NCBI GenBank assembly: GCA_020631815.1
Contig: JACKGW010000008.1
Coordinates: 116,001-180,000, forward strand
Source of the DNA: Planctomycetota bacterium
GTDB lineage: Bacteria; Planctomycetota; PLA2; JAEUHO01
DNA: 64,000 nt
Direction: 5' to 3'
Numbering within the stretch: the first letter of the stretch is position 1; each line of letters begins with the position of its first letter. Below the pieces are notes generated by a model. The model was not told the DNA's origin. It searched no databases and worked only from the letters and a program-made list of their open reading frames with translations. Of the stretch, positions 24,983-33,653 are shown in pieces. Position numbers and translations under genes: made by a program.

Positions 24983-25007
24983 CAACCCCTTGCCTGGCAG
25001 GGGGTTG
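24983..25007 (+). terminator. Hairpin between rpsM and rpsK
   Basis: A stem of seven perfect base pairs (CAACCCC with GGGGTTG), extended inward by further pairs around GCCTGGC, starts nine bases after the rpsM stop. No T tract follows. It may terminate or attenuate the upstream transcript. Confidence 0.5.
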
Positions 25008-25025
25008 TGTCACCCGGTCCGAAGG

Positions 25026-25053
25026 TTGCAGGGGGACCTCCCCGGGCTACCTT
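25026..25053 (+). promoter_or_regulatory. Putative promoter for rpsK
   Basis: TTGCAG (25026-25031) and TACCTT (25048-25053) are 16 bases apart, 112 bases before the rpsK ATG. It is the best matched of the TACCTT group in this window. With the hairpin before it, it suggests that rpsK is a separate transcription unit. Confidence 0.5.
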
Positions 25054-25164
25054 CGGTGATTCGTCCTCGCGCCCGGCTCCTGCCGCCGCGAGGGCGTCCC
25101 ACGAACGAAGAATCCGTGGCGGCGTCGTCGGCAGAGCCGAGGCGTCGCCTCCCCGGGAGCACGC

Positions 25165-25539
25165 ATGGCGGGCAAGAAGAAGGTTCGCAAGAACGTCCCG
25201 AAGGCGGTCGTGCACGTGCACGCCTCCTTCAACAACACGATCGTCACGTTCGCTGCGCCGAACGGCGAGACGATCTGCTGGGACTCCGCCGGCACGATCG
25301 GCTTCAAGGGCTCCCGCAAGAGCACGCCCTTCGCCGCCCAGAAGGCGGCGGAGCGTGCGGCGGAGAAGGCCGTGAAGATGGGCGTGCGCGAGGTCGAGGT
25401 CCAGCTGAAGGGGCCGGGCGCCGGACGCGAGTCCGCCGTGCGTAGCCTCCAGTCGCGCGGCTTGAAGATCCGCGCGATCGAGGACGTCACGCCGTTGCCG
25501 CACAACGGCTGCCGCCCGCGCAAGCGTCGCCGCGTCTGA
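25165..25539 (+). CDS. rpsK: 30S ribosomal protein S11
   Basis: S11, 124 residues, with VHVHASFNNTIVTFAAPNGE, GFKGSRKSTPFAAQKAAE and the C-terminal RAIEDVTPLPHNGCRPRKRRRV. In most bacteria rpsD (S4) lies between this gene and rpoA; here the 320-bp gap has no gene. Confidence 0.98.
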   Translation: MAGKKKVRKNVPKAVVHVHASFNNTIVTFAAPNGETICWDSAGTIGFKGSRKSTPFAAQKAAERAAEKAVKMGVREVEVQLKGPGAGRESAVRSLQSRGLKIRAIEDVTPLPHNGCRPRKRRRV

Positions 25540-25557
25540 CGGCTCGGCTCGAGGCCT

Positions 25558-25611
25558 GCAACCGGCGCTCGCCCGCCGGTTGCCGTTGCCTCGGGGCCCT
25601 TCAGGGGGCCC
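25558..25611 (+). terminator. Two hairpins downstream of rpsK
   Basis: A perfect 10-bp stem (25558-25567 with 25574-25583, loop CTCGCC) is followed by GGGCCC-loop-GGGCCC at 25594-25611. A further small hairpin (GGCAGG/CCTGCC) is at 25661-25678. They occupy the gap where the S4 gene is missing and suggest termination after rpsK. I see no gene in the rest of this 320-bp gap. Confidence 0.55.
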
Positions 25612-25859
25612 GCTGACGAGTCGGGCGAGGAGGCGGCCCTCGGGCCGAGATCGAGGGGATGGCAGGTCGCGTCCTGCCAGCAGGTCCATCCGGCGCTAGC
25701 GCGCTGTCGTCCGGACGCGGTCGACGAACGGCGGGACACGCAAACCAGACGCGCGCCTTCGGGCGTTGGATCACGCGGGAGCAGATCCCGCACACGAAGC
25801 CCGCTTGAGGGCGACGTGCTCGAAACGGCATCGGGCCAACAGGGCGAGGAGACACGAAC

Positions 25860-26939
25860 ATGCGGATCCGCTGGCGCAACCTGGAGCTCCCGACGAAGGT
25901 GGTCGCTGACTCGGCCACCCGGACGGATTCCTACGCCCGCTTCACCGCCGAGCCCTTCGAGCGCGGCTACGGCGTCACGGTCGGCAACGGCCTGCGTCGT
26001 GTGCTCTTGTCCTCCATCGAGGGCAGCGCCGTCACGTCGATCAAGATCGCCGGCGTCAAGCACGAGTTCTCGTCCATCGACGGGATCAAGGAAGACGTCA
26101 CGGACATGGTCCTGGCGTTCAAGCGCCTTCGCGTGCGCTTCCACAACGACGACCCGAAGGTCCTCCGCATCGAGAAGAAGGGCCCCGGCCCCGTCACCGG
26201 CGCGGACATCCAGACCACCTCGGACTGCGAGGTCGTCAACAAGGACCTGCTCATCTGCACCCTCACGTCGGAGCAGGTGTTCGACGCCGAGATCGAGGTC
26301 CGCAAGGGCCGCGGCTACGTCCCGGCCGAAGAGAACGCCCGTGAGGAGCAGGAGATCGGCGTCATCCCGATCGACAGCATCTTCTCGCCCGTGCAGCGCG
26401 TGCGCTACCGCACCGAGAGCACGCGCGTCGGCAAGCTGACCAACTACGACCGCCTCATCCTCGAGCTGTGGACGGATGGCACCGTCACGCCCGAGCAGGC
26501 GCTCGTCGAGGCCAGCAAGATCTACCGCAAGCACCTGAACCCCTTCATCCAGCTCTTCGACGTGGGGAAGGAGCTCATGGGGGAGCGGAGCGCGGACGTC
26601 ATCCTGCCGACGATCCCCGTGCTGCCCAGCACGCCGAGCGTCGCGCCCTCCACGGGTGCTCCCGCGGCGGCGGCCGCCTCGAGCGGCGGCGACGACTACG
26701 CCGACCTCCGGCGCAAGATCGAGCTGCCCATCGCGGCGCTCGACCTGTCGGTGCGCGCCAGCAACTGCCTGGAGGCCGAGGGCATCCAGACGATCGGCGA
26801 AGTGGTCGCCCGCTCGCACGACGAGCTCATGAACCTGCCCAACTTCGGGCGGACGTCGCTGCGCGAGATCACGCGCAAGCTGGAAGAGATGGGCCTGCGT
26901 CTCGGCATGGACGTGGACGAGATCCGCGGAGGTAACTGA
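25860..26939 (+). CDS. rpoA: RNA polymerase alpha subunit
   Basis: Alpha subunit, 359 residues. The N-terminal dimerisation and assembly domain (FTAEPFERGYGVTVGNGLRRVLLSSIEG) and the C-terminal domain (LDLSVRASNCLEAEGIQTIGEVV, NFGRTSLREITRKLEEMGLRLGMD) are both present. They are joined by a Pro/Ala/Ser-rich linker at about residues 260-282. GAGGAG precedes the ATG by nine bases. rplQ follows after one base. Confidence 0.98.
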   Translation: MRIRWRNLELPTKVVADSATRTDSYARFTAEPFERGYGVTVGNGLRRVLLSSIEGSAVTSIKIAGVKHEFSSIDGIKEDVTDMVLAFKRLRVRFHNDDPKVLRIEKKGPGPVTGADIQTTSDCEVVNKDLLICTLTSEQVFDAEIEVRKGRGYVPAEENAREEQEIGVIPIDSIFSPVQRVRYRTESTRVGKLTNYDRLILELWTDGTVTPEQALVEASKIYRKHLNPFIQLFDVGKELMGERSADVILPTIPVLPSTPSVAPSTGAPAAAAASSGGDDYADLRRKIELPIAALDLSVRASNCLEAEGIQTIGEVVARSHDELMNLPNFGRTSLREITRKLEEMGLRLGMDVDEIRGGN

Positions 26940-26940
26940 C

Positions 26941-27366
26941 ATGCGTCACCGCGTCGCCGGGCGGCGTTTGGCCGCCGATACGCAGCACCGTGAGGCCATG
27001 CGCCGCAACTTGGCGCGGGGCATCTTCACGCACAGCCGCATCATCACGACCCAGGCCAAGGCCAAGGCCGTGCGTCCGTTCGTCGAGAAGCTCGTCACCC
27101 GCGCCCGCCGCGCGTACCAGCTGAAGGGCAGCGACCGCCCCGCCTACATCCACCAGCTGCGCCTGCTGCGTCGTGACGTGCCGGACCGCGCGCTCCTCAA
27201 GTTCCTCGTCGAGACGATCGCTCCCGCCATGAAGGACCGTCCCGGCGGCTACACGCGCATCGTTCGCGACGCCCGCAACCAGCTGGGCGACAACGCGCCG
27301 CGCGTGATCTGGGAGTTCGTGGACCGGCCCGAGGCGCCCGCCGACGAGCCCGTGGCGGTCGAGTGA
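26941..27366 (+). CDS. rplQ: 50S ribosomal protein L17
   Basis: L17, 141 residues, with MRHRVAGRRLAADTQHREAM, RNLARGIFTHSRIITTQAKAK and GGYTRIVR. It closes the ribosomal cluster. The stop overlaps the GTG of the next gene by 4 bp, an unusual coupling of an unknown gene to the alpha operon. Confidence 0.97.
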   Translation: MRHRVAGRRLAADTQHREAMRRNLARGIFTHSRIITTQAKAKAVRPFVEKLVTRARRAYQLKGSDRPAYIHQLRLLRRDVPDRALLKFLVETIAPAMKDRPGGYTRIVRDARNQLGDNAPRVIWEFVDRPEAPADEPVAVE

Positions 27367-28268
27367 CCGATCCGGCGGCCGGCGCTGGCGCTCCGCTCGG
27401 CGGGGCGCCCTCGCTACCGCCGCCCACCTTCGTGCCCCCGTCCGGCATCGTCGCCAGTCGGGGCCCCCGCGCCGCGGTCGACCGCGGCGCCTTGCTCTGG
27501 GACTTCATCGAGACCTTCGTGGCCTCGCGGCGTCTCTTCCAGGGCATCCACGCGCTCTACGACCAGCGCGTGATCGCGGCCGCCAGCCGCCGCGGTGTGA
27601 CGCGCGAGCAGCTCAAGCTCCCGCCGCGCGACCTCTTCGCGTTGTTCCACCTGCCGCGCCTCGAGCATCTGCGCGACGCGCGCCTGCACCCCTTGCGGCG
27701 GATGGCCTTCGCCGTGTTCGGCGATGAGGGGGACTCGGGGTTGATGGACGCCTACTGCGGCCACATCTTCCACGAGGTCAGCATCCTCAGTCGCGAGCAC
27801 CGCTCGGTCGGTCGCTTCGTGCGCCGCCACGACCCGCGCCGCTACCAGCGCCTCTTCGAGGAAGTCAGCGGCTACTACCCCGAGCGTCTGCGTCGCGTAC
27901 GGCGCTTCTTCGGACTGGCCATGCGCCGCCTGGAGGAGCTGCTCCCCACGTGGAGCCACGAGCGCATCGTCATGCGCTCGGCGTGGCTCTTCGGCGAGTC
28001 CTTGTCGCGTCGCGCGTGGGGGCGTGGCCGTGAAGCCCTCTACGAGCGGATGTACCCGCGCGGGGGCGTCATCCGCGGCTACGTGGAGGCCGCGCGCAGC
28101 TTCGACGCCTCGGGCTTCGGCGTGCCCGCGCGGCAGGCGCTGGTGCAAGCCGAGCAGGCTGCCACGGTCCTGCGCGAGAGCCGCACGCTCATGGCCGACG
28201 AGCGTCGCGCCGTTGCCGACGTGGCCGCCCTGCGCGATCTCATGGCCACCAAGACCGAGGTAGCCTGA
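27363..28268 (+). CDS. Uncharacterised protein coupled to rplQ and miaB
   Basis: I do not recognise this 301-residue protein. It starts with GTG inside the rplQ stop and ends 7 bp before miaB, so it is probably co-transcribed with both. The first 35 residues are rich in Pro, Ala and Gly. The rest looks alpha-helical and strongly basic, with many Arg, aromatic residues and few Lys, for example RRHDPRRYQRLFEEVSGYYP near residue 153. There is no signal peptide or clear membrane segment. An RNA- or nucleic acid-associated role would suit the charge and the neighbours, but this is a guess. Confidence 0.75.
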   Translation: MTDPAAGAGAPLGGAPSLPPPTFVPPSGIVASRGPRAAVDRGALLWDFIETFVASRRLFQGIHALYDQRVIAAASRRGVTREQLKLPPRDLFALFHLPRLEHLRDARLHPLRRMAFAVFGDEGDSGLMDAYCGHIFHEVSILSREHRSVGRFVRRHDPRRYQRLFEEVSGYYPERLRRVRRFFGLAMRRLEELLPTWSHERIVMRSAWLFGESLSRRAWGRGREALYERMYPRGGVIRGYVEAARSFDASGFGVPARQALVQAEQAATVLRESRTLMADERRAVADVAALRDLMATKTEVA

Positions 28269-28275
28269 CGCGGCC

Positions 28276-29673
28276 ATGGAGACGCAGGTCGCTCCCACCC
28301 CGCGGGCCGTCTGGTACCAGACGTACGGCTGCCAGATGAACGAGCTCGACGCGGAGCTCGTGCTGGGCGACATGGCGCGGCGTGGCTGGTCGCGTGTCGA
28401 GCAGATGGACGAGGCCGACATCGTGCTCGTCAACACGTGCTCGATCCGCGAGCACGCCGAGGACAAGGTCTGGAGCCTGCTCGGCCGCGCGCGCCAGCTC
28501 AAGCGCGAGCGTCCCGACCTCAAGGTCGCCGTGATGGGCTGCATGGCCCAGCGGGTCAAGGACGCCATCGTGGATCGCGCACCGCACGTGGACCTCGTGC
28601 TGGGCACCACGACCTTCCGCAACGCGGTCCAAGATCTCGACGACCTCTTCGCCGGCGGCGGCACCGTGGTTCGCACCACGCTCCGCCCCGACCCGCTGTT
28701 CCTGCCCGACCAAGACCGCAACGTCACCGTGCGTCCGGACCGCTTCCGCGCCTACGTCAACATCGTGCGTGGCTGCAACCACGCCTGCAGCTACTGCATC
28801 GTGCCGTTCACGCGTGGCCGCGAGGTGTCGCGGACCGTCGAGGACGTGCTCGGCGAGGTGCAGGCGCTGGTCGACGACGGTGTGCGCGAGGTCACCTTCC
28901 TCGGCCAGAACATCAACACCTACGGCTGCGATCTCGGGTCGCCGCTCCTGCCCGAGCTCCTGGCGCAGGCCAGCACCATCGATGGGCTGGACCGGCTGCG
29001 CTTCCTCACGAGCAACCCGTTCGACATGAGCGAGGACATGATGGCGCGCTTCGGGGAGATCCCGAAGGTGATGCCCTGGCTGCACATCCCCGCGCAGTCG
29101 GGCAGCGACGACGTCCTGCGCCGCATGAAGCGCACGTACACCGTCGACCAGTACCGCGAAGTCGTCGGCTGGGCCCGCCGCCACATCCCCGGCGTCGAGA
29201 TCACGAGCGACTTCATCGTGGGCTTCTCGGGCGAGAGCGACGCGGAGTTCGAGGCCACCTGCAACCTCGTGCGCGAGATCGGGTTCCTCCAGTCCTACGT
29301 GTTCAAGTACAGCCTGCGACCGCGGACCCACGCGGCGCGCCAGCTGCCCGACGACGTCCCGGAGCCCGTCAAGCGCCAGCGCAACGTCGAGCTGCTCCGC
29401 GTGCAGGACGAGACCGCCAAGCAGCGCAACGCCGCGCTCAAGGGCCGACGCTTGGAGATCCTGGTGGAGGGCATCTCCAAGACCGACCCGACGCGCGTGA
29501 CGGGCCGCGACCGCAGCAACCGCCTCGTGCACTGCGACGGCACCGCGGACCTTGCGGGCCTGATGGCCGTGGTCGAGATCACCGAGATCAACGCCCACAG
29601 CCTGATCGGCCGCCGCGTCGCCCACGAAGACGTCGCCGGTGCTTGGTCCCTCCGCCCCGCCGTGGGGGCATAG
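28276..29673 (+). CDS. miaB: tRNA-2-methylthio-N6-dimethylallyladenosine synthase
   Basis: Radical-SAM methylthiotransferase that converts i6A37 to ms2i6A37 in tRNAs; 465 residues. The N-terminal domain carries three cysteines for the auxiliary iron-sulfur cluster (TYGCQMNELD, NTCSIRE, MGCMAQR). The radical-SAM motif CNHACSYC is at about residues 167-174, and a C-terminal TRAM domain starts near residue 395 (GRRLEILVEGISKTD). It is followed by dispersed repeats and then by the mobile element, which inserted downstream without damaging it. Confidence 0.95.
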   Translation: METQVAPTPRAVWYQTYGCQMNELDAELVLGDMARRGWSRVEQMDEADIVLVNTCSIREHAEDKVWSLLGRARQLKRERPDLKVAVMGCMAQRVKDAIVDRAPHVDLVLGTTTFRNAVQDLDDLFAGGGTVVRTTLRPDPLFLPDQDRNVTVRPDRFRAYVNIVRGCNHACSYCIVPFTRGREVSRTVEDVLGEVQALVDDGVREVTFLGQNINTYGCDLGSPLLPELLAQASTIDGLDRLRFLTSNPFDMSEDMMARFGEIPKVMPWLHIPAQSGSDDVLRRMKRTYTVDQYREVVGWARRHIPGVEITSDFIVGFSGESDAEFEATCNLVREIGFLQSYVFKYSLRPRTHAARQLPDDVPEPVKRQRNVELLRVQDETAKQRNAALKGRRLEILVEGISKTDPTRVTGRDRSNRLVHCDGTADLAGLMAVVEITEINAHSLIGRRVAHEDVAGAWSLRPAVGA

Positions 29674-29678
29674 GCGGC

Positions 29679-29740
29679 GGGTGCCTGATCCCGCGCAGCG
29701 GCGCCGCGACGCGGCAACGCGGGGCGCGGGGTCTGGCTCC
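29679..29740. repeat. 62-bp REP-like element, copy 1
   Basis: Runs from GGGTGCCTGATCCC to GGGGTCTGGCTCC, with a GC-rich imperfect palindrome inside. It is identical at 61 of 62 positions to 63313-63374, about 33.6 kb away; the one difference is CGACGCGG against CGAAGCGG. It begins six bases after the miaB stop. Confidence 0.8.
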
Positions 29741-29760
29741 AGGCGGAGCGCACGGTGAGG

Positions 29761-29844
29761 CGTTCCGCGCTCCCGCGCGGACTCGGCGCTCGGGCTACGC
29801 CCTCGCGGCAGGAGGGCTAGTTCCGTACCCCTCCTGCACCTCTC
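29761..29844 (+). repeat. Rep-D repeat, copy interrupted by the mobile element
   Basis: This 84-nt unit matches the reverse complement of 56988-57071 with only a few substitutions and two single-base indels. It contains a GGCAGGAGGG/CCCCTCCTGC hairpin. Similarity stops exactly at 29844, where the element begins, and in the intact copy it continues as ACGGTG, the sequence found at the other end of the element. This makes it the left half of the integration target. Confidence 0.8.
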
Positions 29845-31340
29845 AGGGTGTGGTGCCTTGTTGGCGTTTCTAGGGAGGGAAAGGGGGAGTAGTTCAGCCG
29901 CAGAACCACCTCCTCCTTTCCGATGACGATCTCCCGGACCAGGATCTCGAGCGCCTGACGCTTGATCCCCAGGCTCGAGTCCTGGAGACGGTCCAGGATC
30001 AGCTCGGCCTCGGCGAGGGCCTGCTCCTCGCTCTGGAGCTCCATCTGGAAGCAGTTCAGCTCGCCCTCGACGGTCGCGAGCTCCTTCTTGAGCTGCTGGC
30101 GGCGGGCGTCCAGGGGCTCGTAGCGCTCCCGGAAGCCGAGGGTGGGCAGTTGCCCCTGGGCATGGAGGTCGAAGAGGCGGTCGAGGTCAGCCTGGGCGGC
30201 CGCCACCTGGGCGCTGAGGCTGGCCTTGAGGGCTGCCCGGTCTTGGACCATCTGGTCGGCTTGGAGCAGGATGGCGGCGATGGTCTCGGGCGTGAGCCAC
30301 TGCTTCACCTTGGCGATGAAGATGGCCTCCAAGTCGTCAGCCGGGGCGGAAGTCCCGCAGACCTTGCAGCGGTAGCTGTTCACCCTGCTGGGTACGTACA
30401 TCTTCCCGCCGCACTCGCAGACCACGTACCCCGTGAAGAGGTGCTTGGAGGTCCTGCCAGGCCGCTTCTTCTGCTCCTCGGCGCGGGCGTCGAGCACGGC
30501 GTTCACCTGGTCCCAGACCTCGTCGCTGACGACGGGCTCGACCTCGATGTAGACCCACTCGGACTCGGGTTTGGGGAGGGACCTCCCGGTCGCCTTGTCG
30601 CGATAGCTGTGGTTGGTCCTTCGGAGCCCCTTTGAGATGGGGTCGGCAAGCATGCTCCTCACGCTCGTGTCGCCCCACCGCTTGCCCGCTCGCGTGCGTA
30701 GTCCGCGCTCGTTCAGGGTGCGCGCGACGCTCTGGATCCGTGGATCCTTGACGAAGAGCTCGTACATGAGGGCCCGGACCGGGCCTTCCTCTGGATCCAC
30801 GACAAGCTGACCGTTTTCGTAGCGGTATCCGTAGGGAGCAGCACCGCCCAGGGGCTTGCCGAGCTTGGCGCGCGTTGCTACTGCGTCCTTGACGCGGCTT
30901 GCGATCTCCTCGCGCTCGAACTGCGCGAGCGCTGCGAGCATCGTGTAGAAGAAGCGCCCTGCATGCGATCCCGTGTCGATGCTCTCCTTGAGGCTGACCA
31001 AGTCGGCCTCGTGTTCACGGAAGTAGTCGGCAAAGTCCAGCAAGTCGCGCGTGTTGCGCGCGAGGCGCGCAAGCTTGCTGAAGATTAGCGCTTCGATCTT
31101 GCCGCTCTTGATGTCTTCGAGCATCCGGCGGCACTCGGAGTGATCGCGGACGTTCTTTCCGCTGACGCCGGCGAGCCGGTAGACCTCGACTACCTCCCAG
31201 CCCTTGGCCGCGGCATACCCAAGTGCCCGCTGCTCATGGGTCTCAGGGCTGTCGCCCGCCGCCTGATTGGCCGTGCTGACGCGAACCCAGACGCCTACGG
31301 GACGGTGTCCGGGGCCATGCTCCTTGCTGCCGTATGTCAT
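29817..31340 (-). CDS. Large serine recombinase (integrase)
   Basis: Site-specific DNA integrase/excisionase, 507 residues. The resolvase domain starts at about residue 13 with the catalytic serine in WVRVSTANQ, and FSKLARLARNTRDLLDF and FFYTMLAALAQFEREEIASR follow. The recombinase domain (GGAAPYGYRYENGQLVV) comes next, then a zinc ribbon (CECGGKMYVPS, YRCKVCG) near residues 325-350 and a long coiled coil to residue 470. The start is the ATG at 31340 with GAGGGA upstream; the open frame extends 41 codons further. The last 8 codons and the stop lie outside the element, in the host repeat. In the excised circle the frame would continue into the HTH gene at 41332-41538. Confidence 0.93.
   Translation of the reverse strand: MTYGSKEHGPGHRPVGVWVRVSTANQAAGDSPETHEQRALGYAAAKGWEVVEVYRLAGVSGKNVRDHSECRRMLEDIKSGKIEALIFSKLARLARNTRDLLDFADYFREHEADLVSLKESIDTGSHAGRFFYTMLAALAQFEREEIASRVKDAVATRAKLGKPLGGAAPYGYRYENGQLVVDPEEGPVRALMYELFVKDPRIQSVARTLNERGLRTRAGKRWGDTSVRSMLADPISKGLRRTNHSYRDKATGRSLPKPESEWVYIEVEPVVSDEVWDQVNAVLDARAEEQKKRPGRTSKHLFTGYVVCECGGKMYVPSRVNSYRCKVCGTSAPADDLEAIFIAKVKQWLTPETIAAILLQADQMVQDRAALKASLSAQVAAAQADLDRLFDLHAQGQLPTLGFRERYEPLDARRQQLKKELATVEGELNCFQMELQSEEQALAEAELILDRLQDSSLGIKRQALEILVREIVIGKEEVVLRLNYSPFPSLETPTRHHTLRGAGGVRN
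29843..29864. other. attL: core TC plus element half-site
   Basis: Core dinucleotide TC (29843-29844) followed by the half-site AGGGTGTGGTGCCTTGTTGG (29845-29864). The half-site is the inverse of CCAACAAGACACCATACCCT at the right end (41578-41597), 18 of 20 positions matching. Inverted half-sites around a two-base core are what a serine integrase attP leaves at the two ends after integration. Confidence 0.8.
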
Positions 31341-31890
31341 CGCTTCCCTCGCGGCTGGCCTGAACGCATCGCTCTGTGGTCCAATCCGGGCTCCAAGGTA
31401 GCGGAGACCGTAGCCCCGTTCACAGCCAGTCAGACCACGCGTGCGCGGAGCAATCGCGTACACGGCCTTCTCGGCAGGGGATCGTCCGGCGCTGGCGAAC
31501 CTGAACTAGACGACCCGAGGTGCCGGGTTCGCGGCTTGGGGTGCAGAACGTCGGATCTGGAGGTGTCATTCGAAACACGAGGAGAAGCGGGGAGACCTCG
31601 ACATGCTGCCCTCAAGGCCCTGGAGGCCTGACCCTAGCCCAATCTGTGCGCAGGAAGCCCCTGACGCATGCTTGCTGCATCCAGTTGTGGAGCGAGCGAA
31701 CACTCGCCCAGGGGAGGGGCGCGAGGCGTGCAGCTGAGGTGAGCATGATGCGCGCGCTCGCGCAGCTTGGGGTCGGCAGTGCGACGGTCTACCCCCGTGG
31801 TGGCGAGAAGGCCGACGGGCGCCCGCCTGTGAGTGCTGCGCTCCTTCCACATTGTCGACGCCGAGCGTGGAGCCGGTCGGGGCGTGGATC
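31341..31890. other. Non-coding stretch inside the mobile element
   Basis: 550 bases between the integrase start and the end of the tyrosine recombinase gene. Open frames exist on both strands but none has a recognisable product, ribosome site or codon pattern. It should hold the integrase promoter; no convincing -35/-10 pair stands out. Confidence 0.4.
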
Positions 31891-32763
31891 TCAACGGGGA
31901 CGGCTGGAATCCGTCACCTGGAGGTCCAGACTCGCAAGGCGCTCGTAGGTCGACATCGCGTTCAGGCTCTGGTGGCCCAGCAAGTCGGCGACCTTGCCGC
32001 TGCTCAGGCCCTGACGAAGCCAGTGGATAGCCCTCCCGTGGCGAAACTCACGCGGACTCACGTCGGAAGTCAGTCGCGCACGTCGACCCGCTTCGACGAC
32101 GATGCGATAGAGGCGGTGCCGATCAAGCGGTCGCCCGCTTCTGCTCCTGAAGAGGGGAGCGGAAGCTGGAGCACCCGCCGGGCGAAGCCGGATCAGATCC
32201 TCAAGGAGCTTCGTCGAGACTCGGATGCGACGCTCGCCCCGCGGTTGCCCCTCGAACACGACCATGCCGTGGAGCGCATCTACATGTGACCAGCAGAGCG
32301 ACACGACCTCCTCGGCCAGGGCGCCGGACTCCCACAGCAACTGCAGGAGCACCCTGTCCCGCGTCGCTCGGGTGGCTCCAATGGTGGCCAGGGCCATCGC
32401 CTCGTCTACGAAACGTGGAGGTTCGGGACAGGGCGCCGGGACGACAAGCAGATCCTCGATTGGCGCGAACTCCTGCCCATGATGCCTCAGGAATCCGAGG
32501 AATTCGCGGAGGCCTGTGGCCCGAATGCGCTGCGTGCTCGGCGACCACCCCCTTGATCTCGCCGCAAGGAACCAGCTCGCAACATGTCGCGAGTCGAGCA
32601 CGTCCCACGCGGCAAGCCCCTGCGCGGGCATGCCCATCATCTCAGTCGCCATGCGCGCAGAGCTGGCGTACAGCGACTTGGTCGAGGTGGAGAGCTGACG
32701 GTGGGCAAGGTCAATCTCGAACAAGCCCAGCCACTCTCCCACCGTTCGGCGTCCCGTACTCAT
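31891..32763 (-). CDS. Tyrosine recombinase-like protein, catalytic residues degenerate
   Basis: Phage-integrase/XerCD-type protein, 290 residues. The start is the ATG at 32763, seven bases after GGAGAG on the minus strand. An N-terminal SAM-like core-binding domain covers about residues 1-110. The C-terminal part keeps FRHGRAIHWL, LLGHQS and the tyrosine in STYERL. The first catalytic Arg, normally in GLRxSE, aligns with SGALAEEV and appears missing. The beta-hairpin Lys is not obvious, and the His of HxLRH is replaced by Arg. It may be inactive for cleavage, act as an accessory DNA-binding protein, or represent a divergent subgroup. It is encoded in the same direction as the serine integrase. 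Confidence 0.75.
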   Translation of the reverse strand: MSTGRRTVGEWLGLFEIDLAHRQLSTSTKSLYASSARMATEMMGMPAQGLAAWDVLDSRHVASWFLAARSRGWSPSTQRIRATGLREFLGFLRHHGQEFAPIEDLLVVPAPCPEPPRFVDEAMALATIGATRATRDRVLLQLLWESGALAEEVVSLCWSHVDALHGMVVFEGQPRGERRIRVSTKLLEDLIRLRPAGAPASAPLFRSRSGRPLDRHRLYRIVVEAGRRARLTSDVSPREFRHGRAIHWLRQGLSSGKVADLLGHQSLNAMSTYERLASLDLQVTDSSRPR

Positions 32764-32916
32764 GTTGGGCTCTCCTGATGCTGGCTGGCGGCGGCACCTC
32801 GTTCGCAGCACGAGTTCGAACGCACTTGATGCGTGCTCTGACAACCCATGGAGATGACAGTCAGCTCCCGCCCAACCCGGCCACGCTGCGCTCTGCATGC
32901 CAGGAGGCGGAAGGGC

Positions 32917-33450
32917 TCATGGTCGAGCTGACCGATCCTGGTGCGCGCGCGAACGGGCTTCACCTGGTCGCGCACCGTCGAGTTGCGCTCGCAGAATTTG
33001 AAGCCCTCGCTTCAGGCGGCTGTACACGGTTTCGACTGAGCATCCCTCCTGCTCTGCGATCCTGCTCGGCGCTAGTTCGTGGATGAAGCGCTTGATGATG
33101 GTCGATCGATACGGTTCGCGGAGGCGACGCAACGCGGTGGCCAACTGAAACTCGTCTATGGCCGCGTGCGGGGCGAGCTCACCCGCAGGCCGACTGATCG
33201 GTGAGTCCGCCCGGCCCGTGCCTCGCCGACGCCTGGATAGCTCCCGCCAGCTCAAGTGACGGGCGGCGCCCACCACCCACGAGCGGCGACTGGACAAGGC
33301 AGCATCGGGTCGACGCAGCAGCGCCACGACGACCTCCTGAGCAACGTCTTCCGCAGTGTCAGGATCCCCTGCGATGCGCAAGGCCGTGCGCATGGCGGCC
33401 GCTCGGTGCCCCAAGATCTCAACCGTCGTGATGTCTCGACGTTTGGCCAT
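32917..33450 (-). CDS. ECF-type RNA polymerase sigma factor
   Basis: Sigma-70 family protein of 177 residues with only regions 2 and 4. Region 2 is DPDTAEDVAQEVVVALLRR (about residues 29-47). Region 4 is LRRLREPYRSTIIKRFIHELAPSRIAEQEGCSVETVYSRLKRGLQILR, a good helix-turn-helix (about residues 108-155). The basic tail after it is not conserved in the family. It is transcribed away from the secreted cargo genes across a 203-bp gap, and may control them. No anti-sigma gene is visible next to it. A TAGACT box 10 bases before the ATG could make the transcript nearly leaderless. Confidence 0.85.
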   Translation of the reverse strand: MAKRRDITTVEILGHRAAAMRTALRIAGDPDTAEDVAQEVVVALLRRPDAALSSRRSWVVGAARHLSWRELSRRRRGTGRADSPISRPAGELAPHAAIDEFQLATALRRLREPYRSTIIKRFIHELAPSRIAEQEGCSVETVYSRLKRGLQILRAQLDGARPGEARSRAHQDRSARP

Positions 33451-33653
33451 ACGCCCAGTCTAGCCCACGGCGAAGCGAGTGCTTTCGCAGGTACGCCGCA
33501 TCGTGTCCCGGACTCTCCGTCCGAGCGTGGGAGTCACGTGCGAATCGAGAATCTTGCCCCGAAGGCCGTGCCGCCACGCACTAGGAGTCTGGGTTGATCG
33601 GACCGTGTGTGGACTTGCACATCCGAGCGGAACAGAGATGAAGGAGACAACCG

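Noticed and set aside
25540..25859. Hidden rpsD (S4) between rpsK and rpoA
   Set aside because: 320 bases are too few for S4, and no frame shows S4 motifs.
29817..31340. Integrase 3' end as a normal stop codon
   Set aside because: The last 8 codons and stop lie in a repeat that occurs elsewhere in the genome without the integrase, so they are host sequence.
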